The notes under the pieces were generated by a model. It saw only the letters and a list, made by a program, of their open reading frames with translations. It did no database searches and had not been told where the DNA came from. Positions 1-9,619 of a DNA stretch of 64,000 nt are shown one piece after another. A program made the translations under genes and the position numbers. The stretch's first letter is position 1, and each line of letters begins with the position of its first letter. The stretch lies in contig NZ_CP084115.1 of the NCBI RefSeq assembly GCF_020217465.1, positions 62,001-126,000 of the forward strand, written 5' to 3'. Source of the DNA: Cobetia amphilecti (GTDB lineage Bacteria; Pseudomonadota; Gammaproteobacteria; Pseudomonadales; Halomonadaceae).

Positions 1-1
1 G

Positions 2-385
2 ACGCCGGTCGAGCAGCGTCTCATCCCGCGCCGCGGTTGGGCCTTCGTGGCGCTTCTGTGTCTGTTGCTGATCCTGTTCGGCACGCTCTCCCCGGGCGTG
101 CCGCATCCGGAGCAGACCTTCCCCTGGGACAAGCTGCAGCATTTCTCCGCCTTCGCGTTGCTGGCGCTGACGACACGGCTGGCGGGCTTGACCAGCTTGA
201 TCATCCTGCCGCTCCTGCTGCTGCTGGGCGTCGCCATCGAATGTCTGCAGCTGGCGATTCCCTATCGCGGCGCTGAGGTGCTGGATGCGCTGGCGGACCT
301 CGCCGGCATCCTCATCGGGCTGGGAGTGTTTCAGTGCGTCAGACTGATTCTCCATCTGGTCCGCCTCGGACCGGCCTCTCGCTGA
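2..385 (+). CDS. VanZ-like membrane protein, 5' end cut by window edge
   Basis: The frame is open to the first base of the window, so the true start lies upstream. A GTG at 47 would begin the recognisable part, but the residues before it (ending RRGWAF) look coding. The visible protein has three hydrophobic segments and the motif WDKLQHF, followed by the acidic/aromatic pattern typical of VanZ-like proteins. VanZ itself lowers teicoplanin binding, but the role of most chromosomal homologues is unknown. A hairpin follows the stop codon, so this is probably the last gene of its unit. Family assignment is moderately sure; the function is not. Confidence 0.6.
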   Translation, partial: TPVEQRLIPRRGWAFVALLCLLLILFGTLSPGVPHPEQTFPWDKLQHFSAFALLALTTRLAGLTSLIILPLLLLLGVAIECLQLAIPYRGAEVLDALADLAGILIGLGVFQCVRLILHLVRLGPASR

Positions 386-397
386 GCCTCTCCCCCG

Positions 398-422
398 GGC
401 CGCGTGTCATCGATACGCGGCC
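398..422. terminator. Hairpin after VanZ-like gene
   Basis: GGCCGCGT pairs with ACGCGGCC around a 9-base loop, 13 bases after the stop codon. There is no clear T-run, so it may be a weak terminator or an mRNA 3' stabiliser. The rest of the gap to speE (423-672) shows no further gene. Confidence 0.4.
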
Positions 423-672
423 TGTCTGAAATTGTCATGCATCAACACTTTCCACTCCGGCCGTCTTTGGCTATGGTGCAGCGCCTGCGCCATGTTGGCG
501 CTTGCCCGGCATGTCGCGTATCACGACATCACGCCGCGTGGGCGTCATGCGGGCCGTGAACTGCCGGCCTGACGCTGGCGCAGTGCTGATTGGCGCAATT
601 TCCGATGGCCATCGTGCCGTCTCTATCCATACCTTGATATCCCGTCTGTGATATCCAATGCGAGGGTCCCCC

Positions 673-1536
673 ATGACCGAACGTCTCGATGGCTCCTGGT
701 TTACCGAAATCTTCGATCGCCACGGCAGCGCCTTCTCGCTCAAGGTCAGCCACAAGCTGCATGACGAGCAGACCCCTTATCAGCACCTCGAAGTCTATGC
801 CACCGAGACCTACGGCAACCTGATGGTGCTGGACGGCTGCGTGATGCTGACTGACCGTGACAACTTCCTCTATCACGAGATGATGTCGCACCCGGCGCTG
901 TTCGCTCATGCAGACCCCAAGCGTGTCGTCATCATCGGCGGTGGCGATTGCGGCACTCTGCGTGAGGTGCTCAAGCACCCGGGCGTGGAGAAGGTCACCC
1001 AGATCGATATCGATCCGGCGGTCACGCGTGCCTCCGAGCAATTCTTCCCGGCACTGGTCGAGTCCAATGACGACCCGCGCGCCGAGCTGCTGTTCGAGGA
1101 TGGCGTCAAGTGGGTCGACAACTGCCCGGACGAGAGCATCGACGTACTGATCGTCGATTCCACCGACCCGGTCGGCCCGGCGGAAGGTCTGTTCAAGACC
1201 GACTTCCTCAAGCGCTGCCATCGTATCCTCAAGCAGGGCGGCCTGATGGTGCAGCAGAGCGAGTCCCCGCTCTATCACACCGATTCCATCATCAAGGACC
1301 TGCGCAACGACATGGGCGAAGCGGGCTTTGATAGCGTCGCGACCCTGCCGTTCCCGCAGCCGGTGTATCCGTCCGGCTGGTGGAGCTGCACCCTGGCGGG
1401 CAAGGGCTGTGACGTGAAGTCCTTCCGCGAGGAAGATGCCGCTGCCGCCACCTTCGCGCGTGACTTCTATACCGTCGAAGGCCATCGCGCCGCCCTGGTG
1501 CTGCCGCCCTTCATGCAGCGCCTGCTGGAGAAGTGA
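673..1536 (+). CDS. speE: Spermidine synthase (polyamine aminopropyltransferase)
   Basis: The enzyme moves an aminopropyl group from decarboxylated S-adenosylmethionine to putrescine in the cytosol. The 287-residue protein has the family layout: a small N-terminal beta domain (LEVYATETYGNLMVLDG, YHEMMSHPAL) and a Rossmann methyltransferase-like domain with the glycine-rich loop VVIIGGGDCGTLREVLKH. The catalytic motif is VLIVDSTDPVGPAEGLF. The start at 673 is chosen because GAGGG precedes it at proper spacing and MTERLDGSWFTE matches family N-termini; an upstream ATG at 658 lacks a ribosome site. No speD is adjacent. Two inverted repeats follow the gene. Confidence 0.95.
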   Translation: MTERLDGSWFTEIFDRHGSAFSLKVSHKLHDEQTPYQHLEVYATETYGNLMVLDGCVMLTDRDNFLYHEMMSHPALFAHADPKRVVIIGGGDCGTLREVLKHPGVEKVTQIDIDPAVTRASEQFFPALVESNDDPRAELLFEDGVKWVDNCPDESIDVLIVDSTDPVGPAEGLFKTDFLKRCHRILKQGGLMVQQSESPLYHTDSIIKDLRNDMGEAGFDSVATLPFPQPVYPSGWWSCTLAGKGCDVKSFREEDAAAATFARDFYTVEGHRAALVLPPFMQRLLEK

Positions 1537-1670
1537 TCTGCATGCACCTTGCGGTGGCACGGGAGTCCCATCAGGCACGAAAACGTGCCTGACGGGATGA
1601 ACAAGCGTTGAGTCAGGCAGACCGAGACATTGGTCGCAATCTGCCACTCGCGCCACATCGCTGCACCGCC

Positions 1671-1707
1671 AACGGCCGTTTCGCAATGAAACGGCCGTTT
1701 TTATTTT
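1671..1707 (+). terminator. Rho-independent terminator downstream of speE
   Basis: A perfect 12-bp stem (AACGGCCGTTTC with its complement) and a 5-base loop are followed by TTTTTATTTT. A second inverted repeat, TCAGGCACG-AAAA-CGTGCCTGA, lies 80 bases earlier at 1571-1592 without a T-run. The remaining part of the 430-base gap before aapJ holds the aapJ promoter region. Confidence 0.85.
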
Positions 1708-1862
1708 GCACCGATATGAGGCGAACTGGTCTCGCCATGAGCCTAACTGCGCGGCAATCGCGCGGAATGATCCGCCGCCCCACTCCGAGGCTTTGGCCTA
1801 TATCACTGGGTTTTAGCGCTTTTTTCAGCGTTGAACGCAGCGGATCACGCGATAGGCGGAAA

Positions 1863-1880
1863 TTGGAACGCGGCTTGCTA
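1863..1880 (+). promoter_or_regulatory. Sigma-54-type promoter of aapJ, with palindrome just downstream
   Basis: TTGGAACGCGGCTTGCTA has GG and GC separated by exactly 10 bases, the -24/-12 spacing needed by RpoN. Transcription would start near 1890, about 75 bases before the aapJ ATG. A near-palindrome (GGTGC-N13-GCACC, 1890-1912) covers that start point and could bind a regulator. Sigma-54 control fits a nitrogen-source transporter. The site is read by eye from the consensus and is untested. Confidence 0.6.
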
Positions 1881-1966
1881 TTGTCGGTAGGTGCCATGCA
1901 ATGCATTGCACCACTTCTGACTCGAGGCTGATCGAGCGGACTCCAGACTTTCGCGAGGGAATCACG

Positions 1967-2992
1967 ATGCATAACAACAAGAAGCCACTGCTGATCGCTA
2001 GCGCCGCTGTCCTGGCCGCCTCCATGGCGACAGGCGCCAGTGCCGCGACCCTGGATAGCGTCAAGGAAAAGGGCTTTGTCCAGTGTGGCGTCAGCACCGG
2101 CTTGCCGGGCTTCTCGGCACCGGATGACGCCGGTAACTGGCAGGGCCTCGATGTCGATGTCTGCCGCGGCGTCGCCGCCGCCGTGCTGGGCGATGCCAGC
2201 AAGGTGCGCTATGTACCGCTGACGGCCAAGGAGCGTTTCACCGCGCTGCAGTCCGGCGAGATTGATGTCCTGTCCCGCAACACCACCTGGACGGCGACCC
2301 GTGACACCTCACTGGGCCTCAACTTCGCTGGCGTGAACTATTACGACGGCCAGGGCTTCATGGTCAGCAAGGACCTGGGCGTCGCCAGTGCCAAGGAGCT
2401 GGACGGTGCCGCCGTCTGCATCCAGTCCGGCACCACCACCGAGCTCAACCTGGCGGACTACTTCCGCCTGAACGACATGTCCTTCGAGCCGGTCGTCTTC
2501 GATACCTCCGACCAGACCGTCAAGGGTTTCGAAGCCGGTCGTTGTGACGTCCTGACCTCCGACCAATCCCAGCTCTACGCGCTGCGTATCAAGCTCTCCG
2601 ATCCGGCGTCCGCGATGGTGCTGCCGGAAGTCATCTCCAAGGAACCGCTGGGCCCCGTCGTCCGTCAGGGCGATGACCAGTGGTTCAACATCGTCAAATG
2701 GACCCTGTTCGCGCAGATCAACGCCGAAGAGATGGGTCTGAGCTCCGACAACATCGAAGAGAAGAAGTCGGACACCAACCCGAACGTCGCGCGCCTGGTC
2801 GGTGCCGATGGCAACTACGGGGAAGCCATGGGGCTGCCGGCTGACTGGGCCTACCAGGTCATCAAGCAGGTCGGTAACTACGGTCAGATGTTCGAGCGCA
2901 ACGTCGGTACCGGTTCCGCACTGGGGATCGAGCGCGGCTTGAACGCACTGTGGACCGATGGCGGCGTCCAGTACGCCCCGCCGGTTCGCTGA
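1967..2992 (+). CDS. aapJ: General L-amino acid ABC transporter, periplasmic binding protein
   Basis: This is a 341-residue class 3 solute-binding protein that captures a broad range of L-amino acids in the periplasm and delivers them to AapQM. A signal peptide (basic MHNNKKP, hydrophobic core, cleavage after ASA) precedes LDSVKEKGFVQCGVSTGLPGF, the family start. AapJ hallmarks such as LSRNTTWTATRD are present, and the length matches AapJ (about 340). ATG 1967 is chosen because GAGGGA precedes it and the signal peptide begins there. It is the first gene of aapJQMP, separated from aapQ by a 268-base gap with a stable stem-loop. Confidence 0.95.
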   Translation: MHNNKKPLLIASAAVLAASMATGASAATLDSVKEKGFVQCGVSTGLPGFSAPDDAGNWQGLDVDVCRGVAAAVLGDASKVRYVPLTAKERFTALQSGEIDVLSRNTTWTATRDTSLGLNFAGVNYYDGQGFMVSKDLGVASAKELDGAAVCIQSGTTTELNLADYFRLNDMSFEPVVFDTSDQTVKGFEAGRCDVLTSDQSQLYALRIKLSDPASAMVLPEVISKEPLGPVVRQGDDQWFNIVKWTLFAQINAEEMGLSSDNIEEKKSDTNPNVARLVGADGNYGEAMGLPADWAYQVIKQVGNYGQMFERNVGTGSALGIERGLNALWTDGGVQYAPPVR

Positions 2993-3050
2993 TGCGCGGG
3001 CTCGCCCTGTACTGCGGGTGGGCCTTGCCCCTCATGACAGGCTGAGCAAG

Positions 3051-3102
3051 GACGCTGGCCAGGGGAAGTGAGCGCCTTGCTCCACTTCCTCTGGCCAGCG
3101 TC
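3051..3102 (+). promoter_or_regulatory. Long stem-loop between aapJ and aapQ
   Basis: GACGCTGGCCAG pairs with CTGGCCAGCGTC, and inside it GAAGTG pairs with CACTTC, giving a stem of about 20 bp without a T-run. Such stem-loops between binding-protein and permease genes commonly protect the upstream mRNA and lower permease expression. A 14-bp tandem duplication (GAGTCCCAGCCTGT) lies at about 3135-3162. No gene is seen in 2993-3260. Confidence 0.6.
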
Positions 3103-3260
3103 ATGTGGGGCCCGGCAACAAGAAGTCCTACATGAGTCCCAGCCTGTGAGTCCCAGCCTGTTCCTCATGACCCATTCATCGAGTGCCGAGAGATAACTGA
3201 TCTGCCGTTCGATAGGACGGCAGGCGGAAGTCGCATAGCTTTCCGGCGGAGATTGCCTGT

Positions 3261-4451
3261 ATGACACAACCTGCTTCTCGCCCGCCGGCCACGGTCAAGC
3301 CGCCATTCTGGCGTGACCCGGCCAAGCGGGCACTGATCTTCCAGCTATTGATGCTGGCAGGCGTGTTCGGTGTGTTGGCGATCATCGTCAGCAATACCCT
3401 GACCAACCTCGAAAGCCGTGGCATCACCACCGGCTTTGCCTTTCTGGACAACACCGCAGGCTTTGGCATCCTGCAGAGCCTGATCGACTATTCCGAGCAA
3501 TCCACCTATGGCGATACCTTCATCGTCGGCCTGCTCAATACCTTGTTGATATCCGCACTGGGTGTCATCGCCGCGACCGTGATCGGCTTCGTCATGGGGG
3601 TCGCGCGTCTGTCCCCCAACTGGCTGATCTCGCGGCTGGCGGCGGTCTATATCGAAGTCTTCCGCAACATCCCGCTGCTGCTGCAGATCTTCTTCTGGTA
3701 TTTCGCCGTCCTGAGAACCCTGCCGAGTCCGCGTGGCTCGCTGTCGCTGGGCGAGGCGTTCTTCCTCAACGTGCGCGGTCTGTTCGTGCCGGCTCCCATC
3801 ACTTCCAGCGGTTTCTCGGTGGTGATTGCGGTGTTCGTGCTGGCCGTCGTCGCCAGCGGCATCTTCAGCTACTGGAACCGCCAGCGTCAGGCCCGTACCG
3901 GTCAGCGCCTGCCGGCGGGCTGGATCTCGCTCGGTCTGATCATCGTGGCGCCGCTGCTGGCCTACTTCGCGATGGGCATGCCGCTGAGCTGGGAGCTGCC
4001 GGAACTCAAGGGCTTCAACTTCCGTGGCGGCATCACGGTCGTCCCCGAGTTCCTCGCCCTGTGGGTCGCGCTGTCGGTCTATACCGCAGCCTTCATCGCC
4101 GAGATCGTGCGTTCCGGCATCGAAGCGGTACCGCACGGCCAGACCGAAGCGTCACGGGCGCTGTCGCTGTCCGGTGGCATGACACTGCGTCTGGTGGTGG
4201 TGCCGCAGGCGCTGCGCGTCATCATCCCGCCGCTGACCAGCCAGTATCTGAACCTGATCAAGAACTCGTCGCTGGCCACGGCCATCGGCTATCCCGATCT
4301 GGTCTCGGTCTTCGCGGGTACCACGCTCAACCAGACCGGTCAGGCCATCGAGGTGATCGCCATGACGATGCTGGTCTATCTGACCATCAGTCTGCTGGTC
4401 TCCATGTTCATGAACTGGTTCAACGCCCGCATGGCGTTGGTCGAGCGCTGA
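3261..4451 (+). CDS. aapQ: General L-amino acid ABC transporter permease AapQ
   Basis: This is an inner-membrane permease of 396 residues, close to the usual AapQ size. It belongs to the polar amino-acid permease (HisMQ) family but carries the long extra hydrophobic insertion typical of AapQ/BztB, roughly residues 165-255. The C-terminal half has the ATPase-coupling loop EASRALSLSGGMTLRLVVVPQALRVI (EAA motif). It pairs with AapM to form the channel. The ATG is preceded by GGCGGAG. The stop codon lies 10 bases before aapM, so the two genes are co-translated from one message. Confidence 0.95.
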   Translation: MTQPASRPPATVKPPFWRDPAKRALIFQLLMLAGVFGVLAIIVSNTLTNLESRGITTGFAFLDNTAGFGILQSLIDYSEQSTYGDTFIVGLLNTLLISALGVIAATVIGFVMGVARLSPNWLISRLAAVYIEVFRNIPLLLQIFFWYFAVLRTLPSPRGSLSLGEAFFLNVRGLFVPAPITSSGFSVVIAVFVLAVVASGIFSYWNRQRQARTGQRLPAGWISLGLIIVAPLLAYFAMGMPLSWELPELKGFNFRGGITVVPEFLALWVALSVYTAAFIAEIVRSGIEAVPHGQTEASRALSLSGGMTLRLVVVPQALRVIIPPLTSQYLNLIKNSSLATAIGYPDLVSVFAGTTLNQTGQAIEVIAMTMLVYLTISLLVSMFMNWFNARMALVER

Positions 4452-4461
4452 GGGTCTGCCC

Positions 4462-5586
4462 ATGTCGATTGAAAAGACCCTGTCACGGGTCACCGAGAAG
4501 ATGATCGATTCCCGTCCGGCGCCGAGCGACAGCATCGGCGCGGTGGCCTGGTTGCGCAGCAATCTGTTCGCCGGACCGATCAATACGTTGTTCACGCTGT
4601 TCGCGCTGTATCTGGTCTATCTGCTGGTGGTGCCCAGCCTGCAGTGGGCGCTGATCGATGCCAGCTGGAGCGGCACCTCACGAGAGGACTGCACGGGGGA
4701 GGGCGCCTGCTGGGTCTTCATCAGTGCGCGTCTCGATCAGTTCATCTACGGCTTCTACCCGAGCGAGGAAACCTGGCGGGTCGATATCGTCTTCGCCGTC
4801 TTTGCGGCTCTGATCGCCTGGCTGGCGATTCCGAAGCTGCCGGCCAAGGGCTGGGTCGCCATCGTCAGCCTGGCGGTGTTCCCCTTCATCGCCTACTTCC
4901 TGCTGCATGGCGGCAGCTTCGGCCTCGAGATCGTCGGTACCCACGAGTGGGGCGGTCTGATGCTGACACTGGTGCTGGCGGTGGTGGGTATCGTGGCGGC
5001 ACTGCCGCTGGGGATCCTGCTGGCGCTGGGGCGTCGCTCCGAGATGCCGATCGTGAAGAGCATCTGTGTGGTGTTCATCGAGTTCTGGCGCGGTGTGCCG
5101 CTCATCACGGTGCTGTTCATGGCCTCGGTGATGCTGCCGCTGTTCGTGCCTGGCGAGGTCAATCTCGACAAGCTGGTGCGCGCGCTGATCGGCATCACCC
5201 TGTTCCAGAGTGCCTACATGGCGGAAGTGGTGCGTGGTGGCCTGCAGGCGATCCCCAAGGGGCAGACCGAGGCCGGCATGGCGCTGGGGCTGGGCTACTG
5301 GCGCAACATGGGGCTGATCGTCCTGCCCCAGGCGCTCAAGCTGATGATTCCCGGCATCGTGAACACCTTCATCGCCCTGTTCAAGGACACCTCGCTGGTA
5401 CTGATCATCGGGCTCTTCGATCTGCTCGCCATCGTGCAGGCCGGTCTCGCCGACCCCAAATGGCTGGGCTACTCCATCGAGGGCTACGCCTTCGTGGCGC
5501 TGGTCTTCTGGGTCTTCTGCTTCAGCATGTCGCGCTACAGCCAGTATCTCGAGCGCCTGCTGCATACCGGTCACAAGAAGCGCTGA
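4462..5586 (+). CDS. aapM: General L-amino acid ABC transporter permease AapM
   Basis: This is the partner permease of AapQ, 374 residues with about eight membrane segments. The N-terminal half has the long AapM-specific region with a soluble loop (SREDCTGEGACWVF). The C-terminal half has the EAA coupling loop TEAGMALGLGYWRNMGLIVLPQALK. It follows aapQ by 10 bases and precedes aapP by 24 bases, so it belongs to the operon. Substrates are inferred from the operon, not from this protein alone. Confidence 0.95.
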   Translation: MSIEKTLSRVTEKMIDSRPAPSDSIGAVAWLRSNLFAGPINTLFTLFALYLVYLLVVPSLQWALIDASWSGTSREDCTGEGACWVFISARLDQFIYGFYPSEETWRVDIVFAVFAALIAWLAIPKLPAKGWVAIVSLAVFPFIAYFLLHGGSFGLEIVGTHEWGGLMLTLVLAVVGIVAALPLGILLALGRRSEMPIVKSICVVFIEFWRGVPLITVLFMASVMLPLFVPGEVNLDKLVRALIGITLFQSAYMAEVVRGGLQAIPKGQTEAGMALGLGYWRNMGLIVLPQALKLMIPGIVNTFIALFKDTSLVLIIGLFDLLAIVQAGLADPKWLGYSIEGYAFVALVFWVFCFSMSRYSQYLERLLHTGHKKR

Positions 5587-5610
5587 TCACGGCGCCAAGG
5601 AATCTTCATC

Positions 5611-6393
5611 ATGACAACGACAACATCCGCCTCGCAGGGCAACACCGGCGCCGATGAGCGCCCGATGATCGAGCTCAAGGGTCTCAACAAGTGGTACGGC
5701 GACTTCCACGTGCTGCGTGACATCAACCTGAGCGTGCGCAAGGGCGAACGTATCGTCATCTGTGGCCCTTCGGGGTCCGGCAAGTCGACGATGATCCGCT
5801 GCATCAATCATCTTGAGGAGCATCAGGAAGGCGATATCGTGGTCAACGGCATGCCGCTGACCCAGGACATCAAGCAGATCGAGGCGATCCGTCGCAACGT
5901 CGGCATGGTGTTCCAGCACTTCAACCTGTTCCCGCACCTGACGGTGCTCGAGAACTGCTGTCTGGCGCCGATCTGGGTGCAGAAGCGGCCGCGCCGCGAG
6001 GCGGAAGCCGAAGCCATGAAGTACCTGGAGCGCGTGCGCATCGCCGATCAGGCCCACAAGTTCCCCGGTCAGCTGTCCGGTGGCCAGCAGCAGCGTGTCG
6101 CGATCGCGCGCTCGCTGTGTCTGAGCCCGGAGGTGATGCTGTTCGATGAGCCGACCTCGGCGCTGGACCCGGAGATGATCAAGGAAGTGCTGGATGTCAT
6201 GGTCGAACTGGCCAATGAAGGCATGACCATGCTGTGCGTGACCCACGAGATGGGCTTCGCCAAGACCGTCGCCGACCGCGTCATCTTCATGGATCAGGGC
6301 CAGATCATCGAAGAGAACGCGCCGGAACCGTTCTTCAACAATCCGCAGTCCGAGCGGACCCAGCTGTTCCTCAGCCAGATTCTGGGGCATTGA
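5611..6393 (+). CDS. aapP: General L-amino acid ABC transporter ATP-binding protein
   Basis: This is the 260-residue cytoplasmic ATPase that powers AapQM. Walker A is GPSGSGKST (near residue 51), the Q-loop lies in [16 protein letters not shown], the signature is [15 protein letters not shown], Walker B is [14 protein letters not shown], and the switch histidine is in VTHEMGF. It is the closest type to GlnQ/HisP. AAGGAA stands before the ATG. It is the last gene of aapJQMP, with a strong hairpin after it. Confidence 0.96.
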   Translation: MTTTTSASQGNTGADERPMIELKGLNKWYGDFHVLRDINLSVRKGERIVICGPSGSGKSTMIRCINHLEEHQEGDIVVNGMPLTQDIKQIEAIRRNVGMVFQHFNLFPHLTVLENCCLAPIWVQKRPRREAEAEAMKYLERVRIADQAHKFPGQLSGGQQQRVAIARSLCLSPEVMLFDEPTSALDPEMIKEVLDVMVELANEGMTMLCVTHEMGFAKTVADRVIFMDQGQIIEENAPEPFFNNPQSERTQLFLSQILGH

Positions 6394-6431
6394 GGCCACG
6401 GACTGATCGGATGCTGTAAGCCGAAAAAGAC

Positions 6432-6465
6432 AACGCCCCGCGTGATTTCCATCACGCGGGGCGTT
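6432..6465. terminator. Terminator after aapP (convergent genes)
   Basis: AACGCCCCGCGTGA pairs perfectly with TCACGCGGGGCGTT around a six-base loop. It lies between the convergent aapP and the DUF4282-like gene and could serve both strands. Confidence 0.75.
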
Positions 6466-6536
6466 GTCGTGTGTGAGCCGAAAGGCAATCAGTGGGTGCT
6501 CACTATCAACTCATTCCGCTGAATAAAGAGGCTCGC

Positions 6537-7085
6537 CTAGAGGCTGGGCTCGGTGCGGCGTACTTCGCTGCTGTTGGTGTCTGGCAGCTCTTCATCGCTG
6601 CCCAGGCTTGGCTCCTGCGGCTTGGCCGCGGCCTTGGGCGAGGCAGCGGCAGGTGTATCGGCAGATGTCGCCGTCGCCGCTGTGGCAGCGGGGGCTTCTT
6701 CGCCTTCGCGCGGCCAGGTGACGCTGCGTGGCTTGCCGACCCAGCTGTCGTCATTGTCGTGCACCGCCGGACGGCGCGAGATGGAGCGCGTCACCAGCGC
6801 CGCGGCATCCAGGGTGTGGTTGCCCCCGCGAATGCTCAGCAGGTGATGCGGCGCCATCAGCAACTCGAACAGCAGGCGCGTCATCACGAAGGCCAGCAGG
6901 AAGCCGCCGACACCTTGCGCCAGTACCGGCCACTGCGCGACCAGCGAATTGTCAGGCCCGATGGGCGTCAAGTGCTGCAGCGTCCAGCCGCTGGCAGCCG
7001 CCAGCAATCCCAGCTGCAGCATCAGGTGAGCGGTGACCAGCACGCGCCGGGGCAGCGGGCGGCGCATCAGGAGCAGATTGCGCAT
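6537..7085 (-). CDS. Small membrane protein, DUF4282-like
   Basis: The 182-residue protein has two membrane segments in its first 90 residues (AHLMLQLGLLAAASGWTL; GVGGFLLAFVMTRLLFELLM), then a charged, alanine/proline-rich tail that looks disordered. The paired helices ending in an RLLFELL motif resemble DUF4282 proteins, whose role is unknown. The start at 7085 is chosen because a GGAGAAG ribosome site precedes it; longer readings run into low-quality sequence. It is divergent from the chemoreceptor gene. In the 335 bases between them I see nothing beyond likely promoters. Confidence 0.6.
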   Translation of the reverse strand: MRNLLLMRRPLPRRVLVTAHLMLQLGLLAAASGWTLQHLTPIGPDNSLVAQWPVLAQGVGGFLLAFVMTRLLFELLMAPHHLLSIRGGNHTLDAAALVTRSISRRPAVHDNDDSWVGKPRSVTWPREGEEAPAATAATATSADTPAAASPKAAAKPQEPSLGSDEELPDTNSSEVRRTEPSL

Positions 7086-7420
7086 CGAAACTTCTCCGAG
7101 AAAAGACCACAGGATGAGGGGAGCGGTGGCAGACGGGCAGGCGGCACCCCGCGTTGGGCGGATGTTAGCACGCACTTCGCCATCGACGTCATGTCCGGGA
7201 GTCGCGACGCCAGTGTCGGTTCCGGCGACGATGGAGGAGCGTTGCATGTGGCTGGCGGGGTAAAGGAAAGGCCGGGCATGCCGATACAGAGGGCGGCACG
7301 TACCGATGATGACGCCGGTACACCGCATGCCTGCATGCCTTGCCACCGAGGGGCAGACCGACGCGCTCTGCGCTGGCGCCCCCGGCCCCCTTCCCGATGG
7401 ATTTGAACCAAGGAGTGGCG

Positions 7421-9364
7421 ATGTTTGCCTCGTTACGTGCGCGCATCACGTTAGCCTGTGTGGCGATAGTGCTGGTGGCGCTGGTGGTCGTCAGCAGCCT
7501 GAATGCCTGGACCACGTTCCGCAATACGCATGCCGATGAGAGCGACTACCAGCAACAGTTGCTGAGATCGAACGCCGCCCAGCTGAGCCAGTGGTTCAGC
7601 GTGCATATCAACGCGGTGAGCGGCATCGCGGCCAGTAGCCTCGAGAACTTCCCCGATGCCGCCTTGACCCAGGCGATGAAGCAGGGTGACTTCAGCAAGA
7701 CCTATGTCGGCTTCCCGGATGGTCGCTTCCGTTACTTCGATGGGCGCCCGGGGCGGGCAGGTTATGACCCGCGCCAACGTGGCTGGTATCAGGCGGCGGT
7801 GGCGACCGGTAAGCCCGTCATCACGGCACCCTATGTCGGTGCCACCAGTGGCGAACTGGAAATCAGCGTGGCGGCGCCGGTCTATCGCGGCTCACGGCTG
7901 GTCGCCGTGGTCAGTGGTGATCTGCCGCTGGCGTTCATCACCCGCACGGTCGCCGAACTCTCGCCGACGCCCAACAGCTTCGCCTTCCTGATCGACGATA
8001 CCGGCACGCTGATCGCCCACCCGGATGATGCCCTGGTGCTCAAGCCGATGAGTGCACTCGCATCGGCCCTGACGCCCGAGACCCTGGCCAGCAGCAATCG
8101 CCTGGTGGCCGCTGGCCAGTCGGCACTGGTGGTCGATATCCAGCAGCGTGATTACCGCATGTTCAGTGCCGAGCTGGATTCGGCAGGGCTGGGAGACACC
8201 GGTTGGCGTCTGGCGCTGGCCCTGGATGTGGCCGACTCGGATGCACCGCTTTATGCCCAGCTGTGGACCACGCTGGCCATGACGCTGCTGGTGTTGCTGG
8301 GGGCGGCCGCCGTGATGTCGTGGATCGCCAGCCGCAGTCTGCGCGGCCTGGCACTGGTGCGTGATGCGCTGGTGGATATCGCTGCAGGCGAGGGCGATCT
8401 CACGCGGCGCATTCAAGTCAGCGGGCGTGATGAAGTCGCCGAGATCGGCAATGCCTTCAATCGCTTCGTCTCGACCCTCAATGGCGTGCTCAGCGAGATT
8501 CGTCTCGCCAGTGGTGCGGTGCAGACCGCCGCCGCCGAGATCAGCCAGGGCAGTCAGGATCTGTCGTCACGTACCGAGCAGGCGGCGGCCAATCTGCAGG
8601 AAACCTCGGCCTCGATGGAGCAGATTTCCGGCACCGTCGCCCAGTCCGCGGACTCCGCACATGAAGCTGACGGGCTGGCCAAGTCGGCCAGTGAGGTCGC
8701 GCGTCGCGGCGGCGAGGTGATCGGAGAGGTCGTCACCACCATGCAGGGCATCGATGACGACTCGCGCAAGATCACCGAGATCGTCAGTGTCATGGACTCC
8801 ATCGCCTTCCAGACCAACCTGCTGGCATTGAATGCCTCCGTCGAGGCGGCCCGCGCCGGCGAGCAGGGGCGTGGCTTCGCGGTGGTGGCCGGTGAGGTGC
8901 GTACCCTCGCCCAGCGCTCTTCCGAGGCCTCGCGGGAAATCGCCACGCTGATCAGCTCCGCCAACGAGCGCACGCGCAATGGTGCCGAACAGGTCAGGGT
9001 GGCCGGCAGCACCATGAACGAGATCGTCGCCAGCGTGATGCGTGTCAGTGAGGTGATCGGCGAGATCAGCCATGCCACCCAGGAGCAGAATCACGGTGTC
9101 GGACAGGTCTCCAGCGCCGTGGCCGAGCTGGACCAGGTGACACAGCAGAATGCGGCACTGGTGGAGGAATCCGCCGCGGCAGCGGATGCGCTCTCCGAGC
9201 AGTCGGCGCGTCTGGCCGAGATGGTGGGCCGCTTCCGTCTGGATGGCCCTGCGCAGCCGCCCGCAATGGCGCCGCGTAGCGCAGGCACCCTGTCCGCACA
9301 GGGCTCCAGTCCCCGTGCTGCCAGGCCCGTCGCATCGGAGGAGCTGGATTGGCAAGCCTGGTAA
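7421..9364 (+). CDS. Methyl-accepting chemotaxis protein with periplasmic Cache sensor
   Basis: This 647-residue chemoreceptor has TM1 at about 8-28, a dCache-type periplasmic ligand domain at about 35-275 ([20 protein letters not shown] is typical), TM2 at about 283-305, a HAMP linker, and a long cytoplasmic coiled-coil signalling domain. The kinase-control tip is present ([20 protein letters not shown]). The C-terminus ends ...LDWQAW, resembling the xWxxF-type tail that tethers CheR/CheB in some receptors. AGGAG before ATG 7421 fixes the start. The ligand cannot be read from sequence. A strong terminator follows. Confidence 0.93.
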   Translation: MFASLRARITLACVAIVLVALVVVSSLNAWTTFRNTHADESDYQQQLLRSNAAQLSQWFSVHINAVSGIAASSLENFPDAALTQAMKQGDFSKTYVGFPDGRFRYFDGRPGRAGYDPRQRGWYQAAVATGKPVITAPYVGATSGELEISVAAPVYRGSRLVAVVSGDLPLAFITRTVAELSPTPNSFAFLIDDTGTLIAHPDDALVLKPMSALASALTPETLASSNRLVAAGQSALVVDIQQRDYRMFSAELDSAGLGDTGWRLALALDVADSDAPLYAQLWTTLAMTLLVLLGAAAVMSWIASRSLRGLALVRDALVDIAAGEGDLTRRIQVSGRDEVAEIGNAFNRFVSTLNGVLSEIRLASGAVQTAAAEISQGSQDLSSRTEQAAANLQETSASMEQISGTVAQSADSAHEADGLAKSASEVARRGGEVIGEVVTTMQGIDDDSRKITEIVSVMDSIAFQTNLLALNASVEAARAGEQGRGFAVVAGEVRTLAQRSSEASREIATLISSANERTRNGAEQVRVAGSTMNEIVASVMRVSEVIGEISHATQEQNHGVGQVSSAVAELDQVTQQNAALVEESAAAADALSEQSARLAEMVGRFRLDGPAQPPAMAPRSAGTLSAQGSSPRAARPVASEELDWQAW

Positions 9365-9410
9365 GGCCGTCAGCACGCGAGCCTGTCAGTCGCCAGTGAC
9401 AGGCATCAGA

Positions 9411-9447
9411 CGCCAGGGCCGCCCTTCGGGGCGGCCCTGGCGTTTTT
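9411..9447 (+). terminator. Rho-independent terminator after chemoreceptor gene
   Basis: CGCCAGGGCCGC and GCGGCCCTGGCG form a 12-bp stem around CCTTCGGG, followed by TTTTT. No gene is seen between here and 9620. Confidence 0.9.
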
Positions 9448-9619
9448 GGTTATCTGCTTGCCTGTCGACCTTCAGGCGTCGGGCTGGCGGGGTGGTGTGC
9501 GGGAAATGAGCGGCAAGGGTTGAATGTGCGCAAGGGTGCCAGCATGTAGTCAATTGAAAGCGAAGCGATGATCGTCATTCTTCATCAACGACGCCTCACG
9601 AGAGACAGGGAGTGTGTAA

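Noticed and set aside
1571-1592. Inverted repeat TCAGGCACG-AAAA-CGTGCCTGA as a regulatory RNA
   Set aside because: It is a neat hairpin but has no T-run, promoter or neighbour that supports a role; the real speE terminator lies 80 bases later.
529-1686. Long minus-strand open frame over speE
   Set aside because: It is the antisense of a well-supported gene; the translation has no family motif and no ribosome site. Long antisense frames are expected at this GC content.
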